Shown: positions 13,187-25,189, numbered from the stretch's first letter. The stretch is DNA of 64,000 bases from Phylloscopus collybita (GCA_027886175.1 JAJNNQ010000003.1:1510001-1574000); one strand, 5' to 3'. The notes: a model not told the origin generated them from the letters alone. Made by a program: numbers and translations.

Positions 13187-13429
13187 TTTTTTAAAAGTAT
13201 TTTAGAAAAAGTAGAAACAAATCCCTGCTGCTTTTTGTGCTTTTCCCATTCCTCCTTTCAGGAAAACCTGGAATGCCAGCACAGGAGTTCAGCAGTCATC
13301 CAGCACCTTCTCCTGTGCCTGCCCCCTCTCCTTGTAGCTCCTAAATATTAATTTTTTTTCAGGGGCAGTATTTAATATGGGCAATAACCCCCTTGTTTTA
13401 GTTATTGAAAGCCCATTTATCACAACTTT

Positions 13430-13930
13430 ATTAAACATGGAGAACTAAGTGTGCCATTTTGGCCAAGTGCTTTCGCTGGCTTGTGTTCTCTTTGTTGCCC
13501 CAAATGAATGAAATTAGAACAAACAATCTCCGAGTCATTTGTAATCAAGCCCTGATTAATGGACTTTGGTTTCACAGCCATTATTCATTCAAGAACACCT
13601 GATATCTTTCCCATAAACAAATCGTGTTTGTCCAAATTAAGAAATTAAATGAAGCATTTGATGAGTTTATGATTGACCCTTCCAACTCGGAGCCCATTAG
13701 TCAACATCGTTATCATGCAAAACTGCCTGACTAATGTGCTGGCTGAATGTGCTGTGTGGATTTATTATGATTTCTGATTAATGCCTGCTGCAAGCCGAAC
13801 CACGGGATTGTAATAATTCCTTGATTTCCATTGGAGCGGTCGCTGAAGATTTTCATCTGTGATGAAATGCATTTGTGTCCCATTAGATTTAGAGATGATT
13901 ATGAGGTGTCGGCCGAATAAATCTTAGCGT
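13430..13930. promoter_or_regulatory. Candidate conserved noncoding block (strongest in window)
   Basis: About 500 bp without any repeat. It is dense in TAAT/ATTA cores (TGATTAATGG near 13553, CCATTAGTC near 13693, TGATTAATGCC near 13777). An octamer-like ATGCAAAA lies near 13715, and isolated CpGs are preserved (TCTCCGAG, ATCGTG, GGAGCGGTCGC). The composition is typical of ancient developmental enhancers. It ends at a T-run at 13957. Confidence 0.42.
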
Positions 13931-13956
13931 GGAGCAGAGGGTGCTTGGCAAGGATT

Positions 13957-13976
13957 TTTTTTTTTTTTTTTTTTTT
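13957..13976. repeat. Poly-T homopolymer
   Basis: An uninterrupted run of about 20 T followed by GCAG. It resembles a strong polypyrimidine tract with an AG, but no recognisable RSRC1 exon follows. Confidence 0.9.
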
Positions 13977-14864
13977 GCAGTCCTGGTGGGCTTTTTATAA
14001 GGCTGCTGCCTGCCTTTGACAGGGGATTTTTGGGTGGTTTGAGGGGAGTTCTCATACTTGGGTGTTTGCAGATGTGGGGGGGTCACCGAGGTTGATAGAA
14101 ACAAAATCCCCAACGAATTTTTATAAGTGAAACATTGCTCCTCATACCTAAGAGACTGATAAGAAAATTTTATTTTCATTTTGTTCTTTACACACCTTTA
14201 TTCTATGAATATTGAATATTTTCTAAAGTATTTTTTTGGGGGGGGTGTTGGGTAACTTTAGTGACTTGGAAAGGATTTTACACAGTGTTTCCTGCTGAAA
14301 TTAGGCTCTTGAAAAGCAGATGTCAAACTTCTGCAGTAGTAAGTTTTACCACTCCTCCAAGTGTGAAGCGAGGCAAGTTCACACTGAATTAAACCTGCAT
14401 CAGAGGATTTGAGCCCTGTTGCCACAAGCCCATTAAAGAATCCATTGGAAAGGGCAGAACAGCATCATTAGTAAAATGCAGATGATCATCCAAGATGATT
14501 AACTCATGTCCTTTGCCAGTCTCTCATATTGATCACCCCAGCAAGGAAAAAAGAAGTGTTTCCAAACACAGCTCATGTGAAAAAATCAAATTAGGTGCCT
14601 TTATAGCAGATCCTCCCTTTAATTCCAGTTCTGCTTCTCTTCTCTGTGGCTGCACTGTGATTTATTGTTGAAGATTTCTGAGCTGCTTTGTTGAAGCCAT
14701 CGTTCTTAAAATACCCACTAAAACTATTTAATCACGGCAGTTTCTTAAAGGTTTTGAGCATTTTGTGCTGCTGATCCTAAGCCCTTGGAGAGTTTTTCTC
14801 TGAGAAATGTGAATGATTTTGTAGTGGTGAGCCTCTTTGAGCAAGAGGAAATCGTGGTTCCATT

Positions 14865-14980
14865 GGGCAGGGCCTGGAGCAACCTGAGACAGAGGGAAGT
14901 GTTCCTGACCCTGGAAAGGGATGGGACTGGATGGGCTTTAAGGTCCCTTCCAACCCAGCCAGTTTGGGATTCTCACTCTC
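14865..14980 (+). mobile_element. CR1 LINE 3'-end fragment
   Basis: Short forward CR1 3' terminus: GGAGCAACCTGAGACAGAGG, GGACTGGATGGGCTTTAAGG and CCCTTCCAACCCAGCC. It lies 120 bp from an oppositely oriented copy. Confidence 0.82.
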
Positions 14981-15101
14981 TGCAGCTCTGGGTCTGTGTC
15001 CTGTACATTCCTACCTTGCAGCAGCACTGGATTTGTGTCTGCCTTTTCTAGTCTGAAGGGTGGGTAAAGCCGAGGGGGAAAGGAAATAAGTTGTGGAAGA
15101 G

Positions 15102-15240
15102 CACACAGAATTCCAGACTGGTTTGGGTTGGGAGGAACCTTACAGCCCCTCTCATTCCATCCCCTGCCAAGGAGCAGGGACACCTTCCATGGACCAGGCT
15201 GCTCCTTGGGCTCTGCCAGGGCTGGAGCAGGTCCAGTTAG
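15102..15240 (-). mobile_element. CR1 LINE 3'-end fragment
   Basis: Reverse-oriented tail starting CCAGACTGGTTTGGGTTGGG and continuing to GGGACACCTTCCATGGACCA. With 14865-14980 it forms an inverted CR1 pair that could base-pair in the transcript. Confidence 0.82.
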
Positions 15241-15519
15241 AAATACATTCATTTGAATCAATCCCAATATTACCTTTTGGCCTGTACCATTCCCAGGTTT
15301 CCCTGCAGCAGGGACTGACTGTCACAAGCTTCTTTTCCAACCTTTTCCCCAAATTTTTTGTGCCCTTTCTCAGCGTGGCCGTGCCCCGTTGGCACTGGCC
15401 ATTACTGACATCTGATTCCAAGGCTCAGCCTCCTGATCAACCAAGCCCTGCTCCCTGGCAGATAAATGTCCCCATGCAGCTGCTGGGGGTGATTATGTGG
15501 GGCTGCCACCAAAGAAACC

Positions 15520-15800
15520 CTAAAGCATCCTATTAGCAGGGCCTGAGCCTCGGAATAAAGGCCCCAATTACGGAGCGCTGCCGAGGCCCTCCCGTGACAT
15601 TAATGGTGTCTTTATAACCTTTTTAACTTCTGCTGCCTCTGACAGAGCACCACAATCACAGCCATGGCTTTGCCTTTGGCAAGCAAAACCTCATTTGGAG
15701 AGGATAATCAGTATTTACTATTTAGATGGCTGGCAATAAAATTTTCTCGGAGCGAGGTTTTCCTGAGAAAACGCAAACTGATTCAATTACTTCCTTTAAT
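15520..15800. promoter_or_regulatory. Candidate conserved noncoding block
   Basis: Repeat-free, with preserved CpGs (GAGCCTCGGAATAAAGG, AATTACGGAGCGCTGCCGAG, TCTCGGAGCGAGG) and AT-rich cores such as GATAATCAGTATTTAC. Regulatory function is inferred only from this composition. Confidence 0.33.
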
Positions 15801-17029
15801 GGACTGGGGAGACCTGTAATGACAGCTTGTGGAAGCTCCAAGTCTCATGTTTAGCTTTTTTTCTTTCCTTTTTGATTTTTTTTTTTGGTGTGAAAATACA
15901 AACTGATTCTTTTTCCAAGTAGAAATTGTAACATGGGATCAGTAAGGTTGGAAAATAACTAAAAACCTCCAAAATGATCAAGCCCAGCTCTTAACCCAGC
16001 GTTGCCACATTCACCATTTTCACTGGGAAACTTAATCCAACTTTTCCCTGCACATCCCATGATATTCTTCTCAGCTTAAAAGTGGATAAAAAAAAAATCT
16101 CAAATGCTGACAGTGTTGTAGCAGCAAAGTGTGTTGGGAATCCCTAAATATTCTCACAGAGAATTCCTATCATCTGGCCTTAGGGTGGGATGGGATGTCA
16201 GTTATGCCTTAAAAATAGATATTTCTTATAAATCCATGGAGTATCCACTCCCTCTCAAAGCATTGTAGAACACAACTGCTTTAATAGCTGGGAGCGTGCC
16301 AGCAGAAGGGATTTCCCAGGTGACGTGGAATATTTATGGGATTTGGGAAAAAAGTCCTTCTGGGGACAGATGTGAGAAACAGCTACTGAAAGTTTTGGGG
16401 TTTCTTGTATTTCTAAGCAAAAAAAAACAGTTTGTGAAGCTGATCTGCAAACATTTGTTTGTTGTCTACTGTACCCTAAAGCCAGCTGTCTGTGAAATGA
16501 GTGAAATCATCCTGAGCCGTGTTTTAAGGAGCAGTTCATTTCATGTCTGGATCCAGGATGGATCCGTGGGAGAGCCAAGTACAAATTTTGGAAATCCCTG
16601 AATGTGTGTCTGTACCAGACCACCAGTTCCATTATTATCATTCATTTGGAGAATTCCATGTTGTTGCTGTGATAAAATTAGTTGAAATGGAATGAACCTG
16701 TATTATCTTATTTTATATTAAAATATTTTTGTTTGTGCATCATACAAAATTTACCGATTTCACTGCTTTGCCCCTTTAATCCTCTGGCATTGATGTGGAT
16801 TTTTCTCTCTCTTTTTTTTTTTGGAATTTGTAATAATTTCAGGAAATCTGTGTTTGTGGCATTAGGGAGCACCAGGGACACCACCAAACTTTGTTAGTAC
16901 AGCTCTGGAAGAAGACACAGGATAATATTTCCTTCCCTTTTTAACCATCAGTCACTGTACTGATGCGCCAACAAATTCATAACCTCCTCTGTATTTGATT
17001 TAAAAAAAAATAAACCCAGCCAACTTTTG

Positions 17030-17700
17030 CTTTCCCCAGCTCAATAACTCCCTAGAAATGTGCTTTTATACAGTGTAGCTCACACAACCCTGCGCGGGCT
17101 TATAAATTGAAATCCCACTTTTTTCGGACGTTCCCGCCTGGATGACTGATGGCTGCGTGTATTTGCCATAAAATTTTAATTATGACAGAGTTATGAATCA
17201 CTGCTCTCGCTGGTTTAAAGTGTTAAAAAAAAACCGATGGGTTTGTTGTTTATTAAACTTGGGAGGGTGGAGGAAGAAAATGGGAAAAAGCTGGGAGTTG
17301 TGTGGGCTGGAACCCCCGAGCTGGGCTGTTTGCTGATTTTTGGATGTGCCCTTCCCTCCCTGAGCTCTGCTGCTGCCCGAGGTGACAAATGCCATTAATT
17401 TTATTGCTTTAACCATGCTGTGGGTGTCCTGGGCAGGGGTTGATGATCATCCCATCCCTCGGGAGCGGGGCTTTGGCTGTCGCCGCAGGAATGGCGGAGC
17501 AGTGCCTCCCTTTCCCTTTTGTCAGGGATAAAACCAAGGTGTGCACGCAGAAACGCCAGATACTTAAAAAATATTAAGAACCAGAGTTGTGCAGAGCTTT
17601 CAGCGTGGCGTGGTTTTGATTAAAAGTGTCAGGTTTTGTTATCAGTATCAGCGTGCTTCAGCACCAATTCCCTTAGGGCATCACAGTATTTCTTTTTTTT
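17030..17700. promoter_or_regulatory. Candidate conserved noncoding block
   Basis: Unique sequence mixing CpGs (CTGCGCGGGCTTATAAATTG near 17091, TTTCGGACGTTCCCGCC near 17122) with ATTTTAATTATGAC. A TTATAAA sequence is present, but no promoter-associated transcript can be inferred from sequence. Confidence 0.27.
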
Positions 17701-18354
17701 TCCCCCCAATTTTAGGCAGCGAAGGTGTGCAGCAGCACCTGATGTATTTGTATTTAAAGCGACCCCACTTGGACTTTTTCTGCCTTAAAATCAGCTTTAT
17801 TTGCCTTCCCCTTCAGCCTGGCTGGCAAGGCAGGGCTTCTCCACGCAGACAGAGGAACAGCTTGGAGTGGTTGCAGGGCTTGAATCCCCTGGGGGGAATG
17901 ATCCAGGCTGGGCTTTTCAGGGATGTGCTGCACAACAGGTTGATGCCATTTGGGCACGGGCAGGGAGAACACCTGAGGGAATAGGGGATGAATGAGGGGA
18001 GCTGGGGCAGCGGGGGCCTATTAGTGCTGCCCGCTCCTGCCACAGGCTGGGATGGGGCTAAATGAGTTTTAAAGGACAAAGCTGGGGGATTAGAAAGTCC
18101 TTTATGGTTTGATCCGTGTGGAATTGGGCCTGGTAATAAGGAAACATCCCTGTTGCACTGTAAACGAGGGGAAGAAATTCCAAAATTTAAAATACTTGTC
18201 ATTTATGTTATAATTTCAGGAGTAGCATCTCATTTTTCTTTCTCGTGGACATGAAATGTTGTTTGACAGCATACTCTTACTTGCAATCACTCATATTTAA
18301 GTGTTTTAGTCACCTGCTATGGAAAGAAACTTGTAACAACAAGGTAAATAATTA

Positions 18355-18412
18355 TTGCAAGCTGGACTGGATGGCCTTGAAGGTCTTTTCCAACCTTAAT
18401 GATTCTGTTAGT
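18355..18412 (+). mobile_element. CR1 LINE 3'-terminal remnant
   Basis: Only the last 55-60 bp of a CR1 element remain: GCTGGACTGGATGGCCTTGA, then TTTTCCAACCTTAATGATTC. This is an older-type CR1 3' terminus, different from the GTGGGAGGTGTCCCTGCC subfamily found elsewhere here. Confidence 0.78.
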
Positions 18413-18689
18413 TTATTTTTAGTAAATTGAATTTCAAATCAAAGCTCAGCTTGATTATTCATTTCAACTTACTTAATATTTCTGTTAGTCTCAGCCAAAA
18501 TAATGGATGTGTGTGTTCATGGTATTTTTGTAATTGATTCAGCTGGTAGCAAAGTAGTGAATGTTACTGTAACAAATGAAAGTACCAAAATATAAAATAC
18601 TAAGTATTAAATACTAAAAAAAATAATTCAGTTTGCTACTGTAAGGAGTCAATGGCACTTTGAGGAAATCCAGTGTAAAGCTGGGATAG

Positions 18690-19345
18690 GATTAAAACCA
18701 TTAACCCCGCTTGCCTCGACTCCCTCCCTCCGAGCCGGGAGCTTTCCATTAGAAAGGAGGGTTAGGGATCAATATGAAGATCTGTTGATAATGTTATATT
18801 AATTAGAGTAATCAAACCCAGGCTTGGAGCGTGACAGCTGCCAGGGAGAGGGAGCAGAGCAGAGTTCCCCGTGCTGTCCACGGGCACTGACCTGGGAGCG
18901 TTCCCAGCCGGAGCCGCCGCTCCCATCGCCTTTGCCTTGGGGGGCAGCGGGGTCTCCCCAACGCTGCTGCTCAATGATTCCCTGCCAGCAGTGCTGTAAT
19001 TAAAGACTGCAGCCCCTGTGCTCTGGGGCTGCCTGGGCATTGATCATCCTGGAGCAGCCAGGGGATCGATGAGGGGGATGCAGGAGAGGGCCCCGGAGAG
19101 CGGGGAGAGCGCTCGGAACGCGGCTCCGGGACACGGGTGTGACCTGTGCCCAGCACAGCCCCACTGCCTCTTCTGACCAGCCTGGCCTGCCTGCTATCGA
19201 TTGGGGGGCTCTTCAAAGGAGTGGAAATCCAGTATTGGCAGAAAATAGGGATTAAAGCGGTTCAATGGATTTTTTTGGGGATGGTTGTTATCCTGCTCGC
19301 AACGTTTGTACGAATTGTACAAATGATCTTTTAGTGGTGTTTCCA
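18690..19345. promoter_or_regulatory. Candidate conserved noncoding block
   Basis: A unique stretch with AT-rich TAAT-type cores (TATTAATTAGAGTAATCAAA near 18796), a CpG-containing middle part (18880-19135) and a final part with GGATTAAAGCGG and CAACGTTTGTACGAATTGTA. There are no repeats until the CR1 pair at 19415. Confidence 0.32.
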
Positions 19346-19414
19346 GAAATGTCGTGGTGGAAGTTGTCTGAAAAAAAGGGATGATTTTTTTTAAAGGTTT
19401 TTTTATTTTTTATA

Positions 19415-19482
19415 GAATCTCTGAATGGTTTGGGTTGGATGGGACCTTAGGGACCATCCAGTGCCACCCCCTGCCACCTTCT
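19415..19482 (-). mobile_element. CR1 LINE 3'-terminal fragment (left arm of inverted pair)
   Basis: Reversed 3' terminus: AGAATCTCTGAATGGTTTGG, then GGGACCTTAGGGACCATCCA and GTGCCACCCCCTGCCA. It directly abuts the forward-oriented copy that follows. Confidence 0.82.
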
Positions 19483-19640
19483 GGTGGATGCCCCATCCCT
19501 GGCAGTGTCCAAGGCCAGGTTGGATGGGGCTTGGAGCAGCCTGGGACAGTGGAAGGTGTCCCTGCCCACGGCTGGCACTGGATGGGATTTAAGGTCCCTC
19601 CAACCCAAACCATTTCACAGTTCTATGCTTGGGCAACTGA
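19483..19640 (+). mobile_element. CR1 LINE 3'-end fragment (right arm of inverted pair)
   Basis: Forward CR1 tail: GGTGGATGCCCCATCCCTGG, GGCCAGGTTGGATGGGGCTT, GGACAGTGGAAGGTGTCCCT, then TCCAACCCAAACCATTTCAC. Its last 55 bp are complementary to the copy at 19415-19482. Confidence 0.9.
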
Positions 19641-20479
19641 GCAGTGCAATTAAAAGTATGATTAACACAATCATCTTCATCAAAAAGCACAAATTCCATA
19701 TAAAGGATACCCAGACATGCCATGGGTGCATGTACGAGTTCAGAACCACGTTCCTTCTGATGGATGAAGGATGAGCACCTCAACTGATGCTCTGCTGCCA
19801 CACAGTTGTGTGCCTTCCCCTTCCTCATGGTTAAAACCATCCCAATGAGATTATTTCAATATTTAATATGTAATTCAATATTTAATATTTCAAATCATTT
19901 CTGTTTTCCAAGAATGAGAGAAATGCCCTCTTGAGTGCCCCTCGCAGAGCTCTCCCATCCCAAGTTAAAGCTGGCTGGAAATAAAACCTAATTGGAGAAA
20001 GTTTATGAAAGTTCTGGTGTTGAATAAGGCTGCTTATTTATTACTTTGCTACAGCTTTATACAAATATATGGATGCACATGTGTCTGAGGGAAAATTATG
20101 CTGCCCAGACTTACGAGAGCCAGTTGGAATCTCTCAAGGTTGCAGATGAGGAGTGGAGATGCTCATGTGTATATTATCAGCTCCGTGCCCTTGGCAGTGA
20201 CTTCCTCACCGATGACAAATCTTTCTTCACTCCTCTCCTGGAAATCAGTGCTTTGGTGGTTTTCTGCCTTGGATTTGTCTGTTTTCCCACTTGCTCTAAT
20301 GGGCTCCACTCGAACTTTTAAAAACAAGCGTTTATTTAAGAAATACATTAAGAAACGCAGTACTTGAGAAAAATGTTTGATACCCCAAATTCCTTCCTGA
20401 ATTATTTAAGCACTGCTGCAGCAAGCTGTTTACTCAGGGATGTTCAGCCTGGTGTGTAGTAGGGGTGTAGTTTTCTTTT

Positions 20480-20935
20480 AATGCAGTTATTGAATTCCAA
20501 CCCACAGAGCCTCTGGCGGGGTTCCAGGAGCGCTCTGCTGCGCCGAGCGAAGATAAATTGTTTGTTTTCAGCAGCATTTCTTCATCTTCATCACTTAATC
20601 TGCAATGAAATTTTACAGCCAGCCACTGAATATTTAAGCAATATATTTACCTCTTTTATCCTGGGGGAGTATTTAATGAGGCTGAGTACACTAAATGATT
20701 ACAGGAGTTAAGGGTACAAGCCGGGAACGTGGAGTTTCCCGTCCTTTTTTTTCCGCCGGGATGAGCTCCCAAGGCTGCCGGGCTGTAATCGAGTGTGTGC
20801 TGGCATCGGCTGTAGGTCTTCCCCACAAATCTTTCCTGGACACACACTCCCCCTTTTGGTGCCAGATGTCAGCTTCTTTTGGCTGCCTGTCTCATGATTC
20901 CGCAGTTCCGGCACGGTAAATCCCGGCGGCTCGCT
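20480..20935. promoter_or_regulatory. Candidate conserved noncoding block next to minisatellite
   Basis: Unique sequence with CpGs (GCTGCGCCGAGCGAAGATAA near 20537) and AT-rich cores. A CpG-bearing segment at 20720-20935 abuts the start of the C-rich minisatellite. No coding exon is recognised. Confidence 0.28.
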
Positions 20936-20939
20936 GCGC

Positions 20940-21508
20940 TTCCACCCCCAAGTCTTCCTTCCACCCCCAAGTCTTCCTTCCACCCCCAAGACTTCCACCC
21001 CCAAGTCTTCCACCCCCAAGACTTCCACCCCCAAGTTTTCCATATCTAAGTTTTCCATATCTAAGTTTTCCACCCCCAAGTTTTCCACTCCCAAGTCTTC
21101 CACCCCCAAGTTTTCCATATCCAAGCTTTCCACCCCCAAGCTTTCCACCCCCAAGTTTTCCACCCCCAAGTCTTTCACCCCCAAAGTTTTCCACCCCCAA
21201 AGTTTTCCACCCCCAAGTTTTCCACCCCCAAGTTTTCCACCCCCAAAGTCTTCCACCCCCAAAGTCTTCCACCCCCAAAATTTTCCACCCCCCAAGTTTT
21301 CCACCTCCAAGTTTTCCACCCCCAAGTTTTCCATATCCAAGTTTTCCACCTCCAAGTCTTTCACCCCCGAGTTTTCCACCCCCAAAGTTTTCCACCCCCA
21401 AATTTTCCACCCCCAAAGTTTTCCACCCCCAAAGTTTTCCACCCCCAAAGTTTTCCACTCCCAAAGTTTTCCACCCTCAAGTTTTCCATATCCAAGTTTT
21501 CCACCTCA
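20940..21508. repeat. C-rich 15-bp minisatellite, about 38 copies
   Basis: The main unit is CCACCCCCAAGTTTT (15 bp). Variants include CCACCCCCAAGTCTT, CCATATCCAAGTTTT and CCACCCCCAAAGTTTT. Many units keep the reading frame, so the minus strand shows open frames of up to 246 codons made of GVENLGGGKLG-like repeats; these are not genes. The G-rich strand is the template for RSRC1 transcription and carries runs of five G in nearly every unit. Confidence 0.97.
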
Positions 21509-22737
21509 TCCTTTCCTCATTTTCCCAGTATCTTTGTGAGTTAATGCTCCTTGGTGCTGATATTCTTTTTCTTTAACCATGTCTTGGTGTTTAAAGTTTA
21601 TTGACTTTAAAGTTTATGGACTTCATGGACTTTAGAGGTTTTGGGGAAGAAAAAAAAACAAACAAAACAAACCCAAAAAACCCCTTTAAAAAGTATCTTT
21701 TGATCTTTTTTTTGTCTTTTGTTGCTTTTAAATAAAAAAACCCACAAAGGGTTTTTTATTAACGCTGTGGTCGAAGTGGGAAAGGATCCTACGTAGGGTG
21801 AACAAATTTCAAAAAAATCCTCTAAAATGCTCCCTTGCACCACTATTTGAATATTAATTGTGCTGCTTTCTTGATGAGGTATGCTCAAACAGGAGCCACT
21901 TTACACAGCTTGATTCCTTACCTTTTCACTCCTGATGTTTCCATTGGGTTGGAGAACAGGAGCTGGAAATTCCCGGAGCCCTCCCAGGGTGCTGGGGGCT
22001 GCTTTGGCTTCTCCCAGAGCTGTTCCCTGTAATCAGCAGTGTGTGCTCCGTGCTTTATTGCTTCCTCTCCACGGCCACAGGAGTTGTCATCTGCTTGATT
22101 CTCACTTAACCTGGCGATTCCTGACGTTGGGAAATTGGCAGATGAAAGAAGGGCTCGTTTGGAATGGAAGTTTTGGGAGTGAATTTTTCAAGTTTGCTGA
22201 CAAGCTGTCAGGCTGAATTCTGCCCTTACCCCAGAAAGAAAAGCTGACTGTCATTGCCAATTTACAGCCTGAAATGACAATTGTATTTGTGGCACAGTGC
22301 CATTTTTTTGCCCCCCCCCCAGAAATAATTTAAATAATTTGTCTTAGTGGTTTTATATTTTAAGCAGAAAAGCGTTTTTTCAATTTAAATTATTTATTTG
22401 TGGCATTAAATGGAGGAGCTGGTACATTTTCATGTGAAGGTACATGGGTAGTACAAGATCAAGGTGATTTCTCATGCAGATGAGAAATGATGGAGGTGAG
22501 GGGCTGGCAGATCCCGTGAGGATTGAGTTTCCTGGGAGGTGGGATGTGGGATGGGACACAGTCCCTGGAGCTGGAGGGCTTGAGTTGAGCAACAGGGTGC
22601 AGAGCCAAGGTCGTGATTTGGGTTGAGATCCTGACGGGAAAGGGAGCACTGAAGTCACTGAGGAGGGAAAAAGCAGCCCAGATTTATCCTTCAGAACTGT
22701 GTGGTGGTTTTGAAATCATTTGTTCCATGGAGACTGC

Positions 22738-22800
22738 AGGCCCTGGGCAGGGACACCTCCCACTAGCCCTGGTGGCTCCAGGCCCCATCCCACCTGGCTT
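22738..22800 (-). mobile_element. CR1 LINE internal remnant
   Basis: A short reversed piece with GGGCAGGGACACCTCCCACT and GGCCCCATCCCACCTGG. Both ends are lost. Confidence 0.72.
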
Positions 22801-23224
22801 CCTCCTGTCACCTGCTCACCAGATCCCAGTCAGCCCTGCCCATTGTCCCCTCCTTTCTCCACCCATGGTGTGCCAGGGGCAAAGAAACAACTCTGGAACA
22901 AATACTGGCTTGAGAACAATTTAAATAAATTCAATCAAATTGGAGTTTTTCATAGGGATGGCTTCTTGGTTTTCTGGTTGAGCTGGGAATTATTCCTGAA
23001 GGATATAGCAATAAGAGCATTCTTTACTCCATCAGTTTTTATATATTTTTTATAAATAATTAATTTTAATTTTTTTTCCTCCTAGATGTTGCTGCTTCTT
23101 TTGTCTCAGTAGTTTAGGGGAAGGTTTAGCTCCAGGCCATCCTTTTACTTTCCCTAGCTCTTGGTTCCTCAAGGAAGAGGAAGCTCTTCCTTTCTCATCA
23201 GCTGGAGGAAGGACCCAGGCCTCA

Positions 23225-23470
23225 GGTTGCACTGGGTGAAGTCTGAATTAGATTGGAGGAAAAACTTCCTCCTGGAAAAGGTGGTCAGGCTTTGAAACCA
23301 GCTGCCCAGGGAAGTGGTGGAGTCTCCGCCCCTGGAAGTGTTCAGAAAATGTGTGGATGTGGCACTTGGGGATGGGATTAGTGGTGGACCTGGCAGTGCT
23401 GGATCAACAGGTGGACTTGATGATCTTGGAGGGCTTTTCCAGCCTTAATGATTTCCTGATTCCATGATTC
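23225..23470 (+). mobile_element. CR1 LINE 3'-end fragment
   Basis: Forward tail with GCTGCCCAGGGAAGTGGTGG, CCCCTGGAAGTGTTCAGAAA, GGTGGACTTGATGATCTTGG and the terminus TTTTCCAGCCTTAATGATTT. It matches the general avian CR1 3' end and is more diverged than the long-form copies, so it is probably older. Confidence 0.88.
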
Positions 23471-24640
23471 CCACTCCACTCCCCCTAAAGAAACTGGCCT
23501 GGAAGGTGCCATTTAAACACTTCTGTTGGAATCACTGGATTATTCCGGGAACTGATTTCCTCCCCAAGACTAACTATCCGAGGGGACGAGAATCACATCC
23601 ACTTCCACCTTTTCCTGAGCTGGGCTGCAGGCTGGGGGAGCAGATCTGAGGAGATGTCGAGGTGGATAATGTCCAGCCTTTTCTGGGATGGAAACAAATC
23701 CCTGGGATATTTAACAGCAGCCCCTGCAATGAGTCAGAAGCCAATTAATCCTTGGTGTTAAACCCTTTTTAGATCCATTTCTCCTCCAGCGTGTGTTTGG
23801 GGAGGAAACTCTGGGAGAAAGAAAGAAATTAGGGATGCACTAAATAATGGATGAATGGACCCAGCCAAGATCTGCTGATTAAGTCTTCTTTAGGATTATT
23901 ATTATAAACAGGGAATGCCAGATCCTCAGCTGGAGTAAATGGGCTTGGCTGGGCTCAAGTCGGTGGAATTGTGCCAGCTTGAATTCACTGAGGGTCTGGC
24001 CCTGAATTCTGGAAAAGGAGGATATTTGGGGAGGAGAGTGATGGGGGGCTGCGAGAAGTTTGGTGATGAGAACACTGTTTGCCTGGAAATATCAGGGAAA
24101 AGACGTAAATGACCATTCTTTTGAATTTAGTAATGAGAATCAAGGAACTACTTGATGTGATTTCATTAGGTGGAAATTACTTCTCCTCCAAGTAGCTACA
24201 TCTTAATGTAGGAGGGGAATATGCATGGAGAATGTGGTGGTTGACTTAATTTTGTGGAGGATTGTCTCTTGCACCAGCATTTCTGCCACTCCTACCTAAA
24301 AAATACCTCGATGGCCATCACGTGTTCCTTGGAAGGAAATAGCAGTAAACAGAGCTGATTGTGGAAATCTGTTTCCCACTCTGCTTCTCCACCAGGAGTG
24401 CACTGGGCTGTAATTTCAGGTGGCAGCGATTTCAAATCCAACGTGGGCTCTCACTTGGCCACGTTTTAGAAAGGTATCAACAAATCAGGTTGCAAAGCTG
24501 AGAATTTGGTAATTGCTAAAAAAAACCAACCAAAAATCTATTTCCATAGCAAAGGAAATGCACATTTGTTCAGCAATACCTTAAAACAGAGTGTTTGACC
24601 CTCTAGAGTGGACTCAAAAAAAAAAAATCCAGTTCAAAAA

Positions 24641-25155
24641 TAACACTTTTTAAAGTGGAATATCTTGGAAGGACTAAAAATAACAACACAAAACAAGGTT
24701 TTTATATTCCTAATTCTTCTGACCACAGAATTAATTTCTCAGTCAGAGGGGGCATGGCTTCTCCATCATTCTCCAGCACCATAAAATCCAGTCTTTGGTC
24801 ATTTGGAGTGGCCACATTTATGCTCTAAAAACCAAAACCTCACCTTTTTAAGGGGCATATCTTGGAAGGCCTGGAAATAACATCACGGAACAAGTTTGTG
24901 ATATTCCTAATTGTTCTGACCATAGAATTAATTTGCCAGCCAAAGGGGAGGCACAGCTTCTCCATCATTCTCCAGCACCATAAAATCCAGTCTTTGGTCA
25001 TTTGGAGTGGTCACATTTATGCTCTAAAAACCAAAACCCCACCTTTTTGAGGAGCATATCACGGAACAAGTTTGTTATATTCCTAATTGTTCTGACCACA
25101 GAATTAATTTGCCAGCCAAAGGGAGGGGGGGGCATGGCTTTTTCATCACTCCCAG
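24641..25155. repeat. 200-bp tandem repeat, about 2.5 copies
   Basis: The copies start near 24641, 24841 and 25041. Shared blocks include TATTCCTAATT.TTCTGACCA, TCCATCATTCTCCAGCACCA and GTCATTTGGAGTGG.CACATT. The third copy has lost an internal piece near 25060 and ends about 115 bp in, at GGGGGGGCATGGCTTTTTC. No coding potential is recognised. Confidence 0.9.
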
Positions 25156-25189
25156 CCTCGGAATATTCAGCGTGTCACAGATGTTCATG

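Noticed and set aside
13957..13980. T-run followed by GCAG as a hidden splice acceptor
   Set aside because: No RSRC1-like coding sequence follows and no donor in a sensible phase was seen.
20046..20321. A 91-codon frame starting MLQLYTNIWMHMCL
   Set aside because: It looked protein-like, but no family was recognised and the neighbouring frame is open over the same stretch.
20708..21464. Minus-strand frames of 246 and 190 codons with GVENLGGGK repeats
   Set aside because: Translation of the 15-bp minisatellite; two overlapping frames are equally open, which a real gene would not show.
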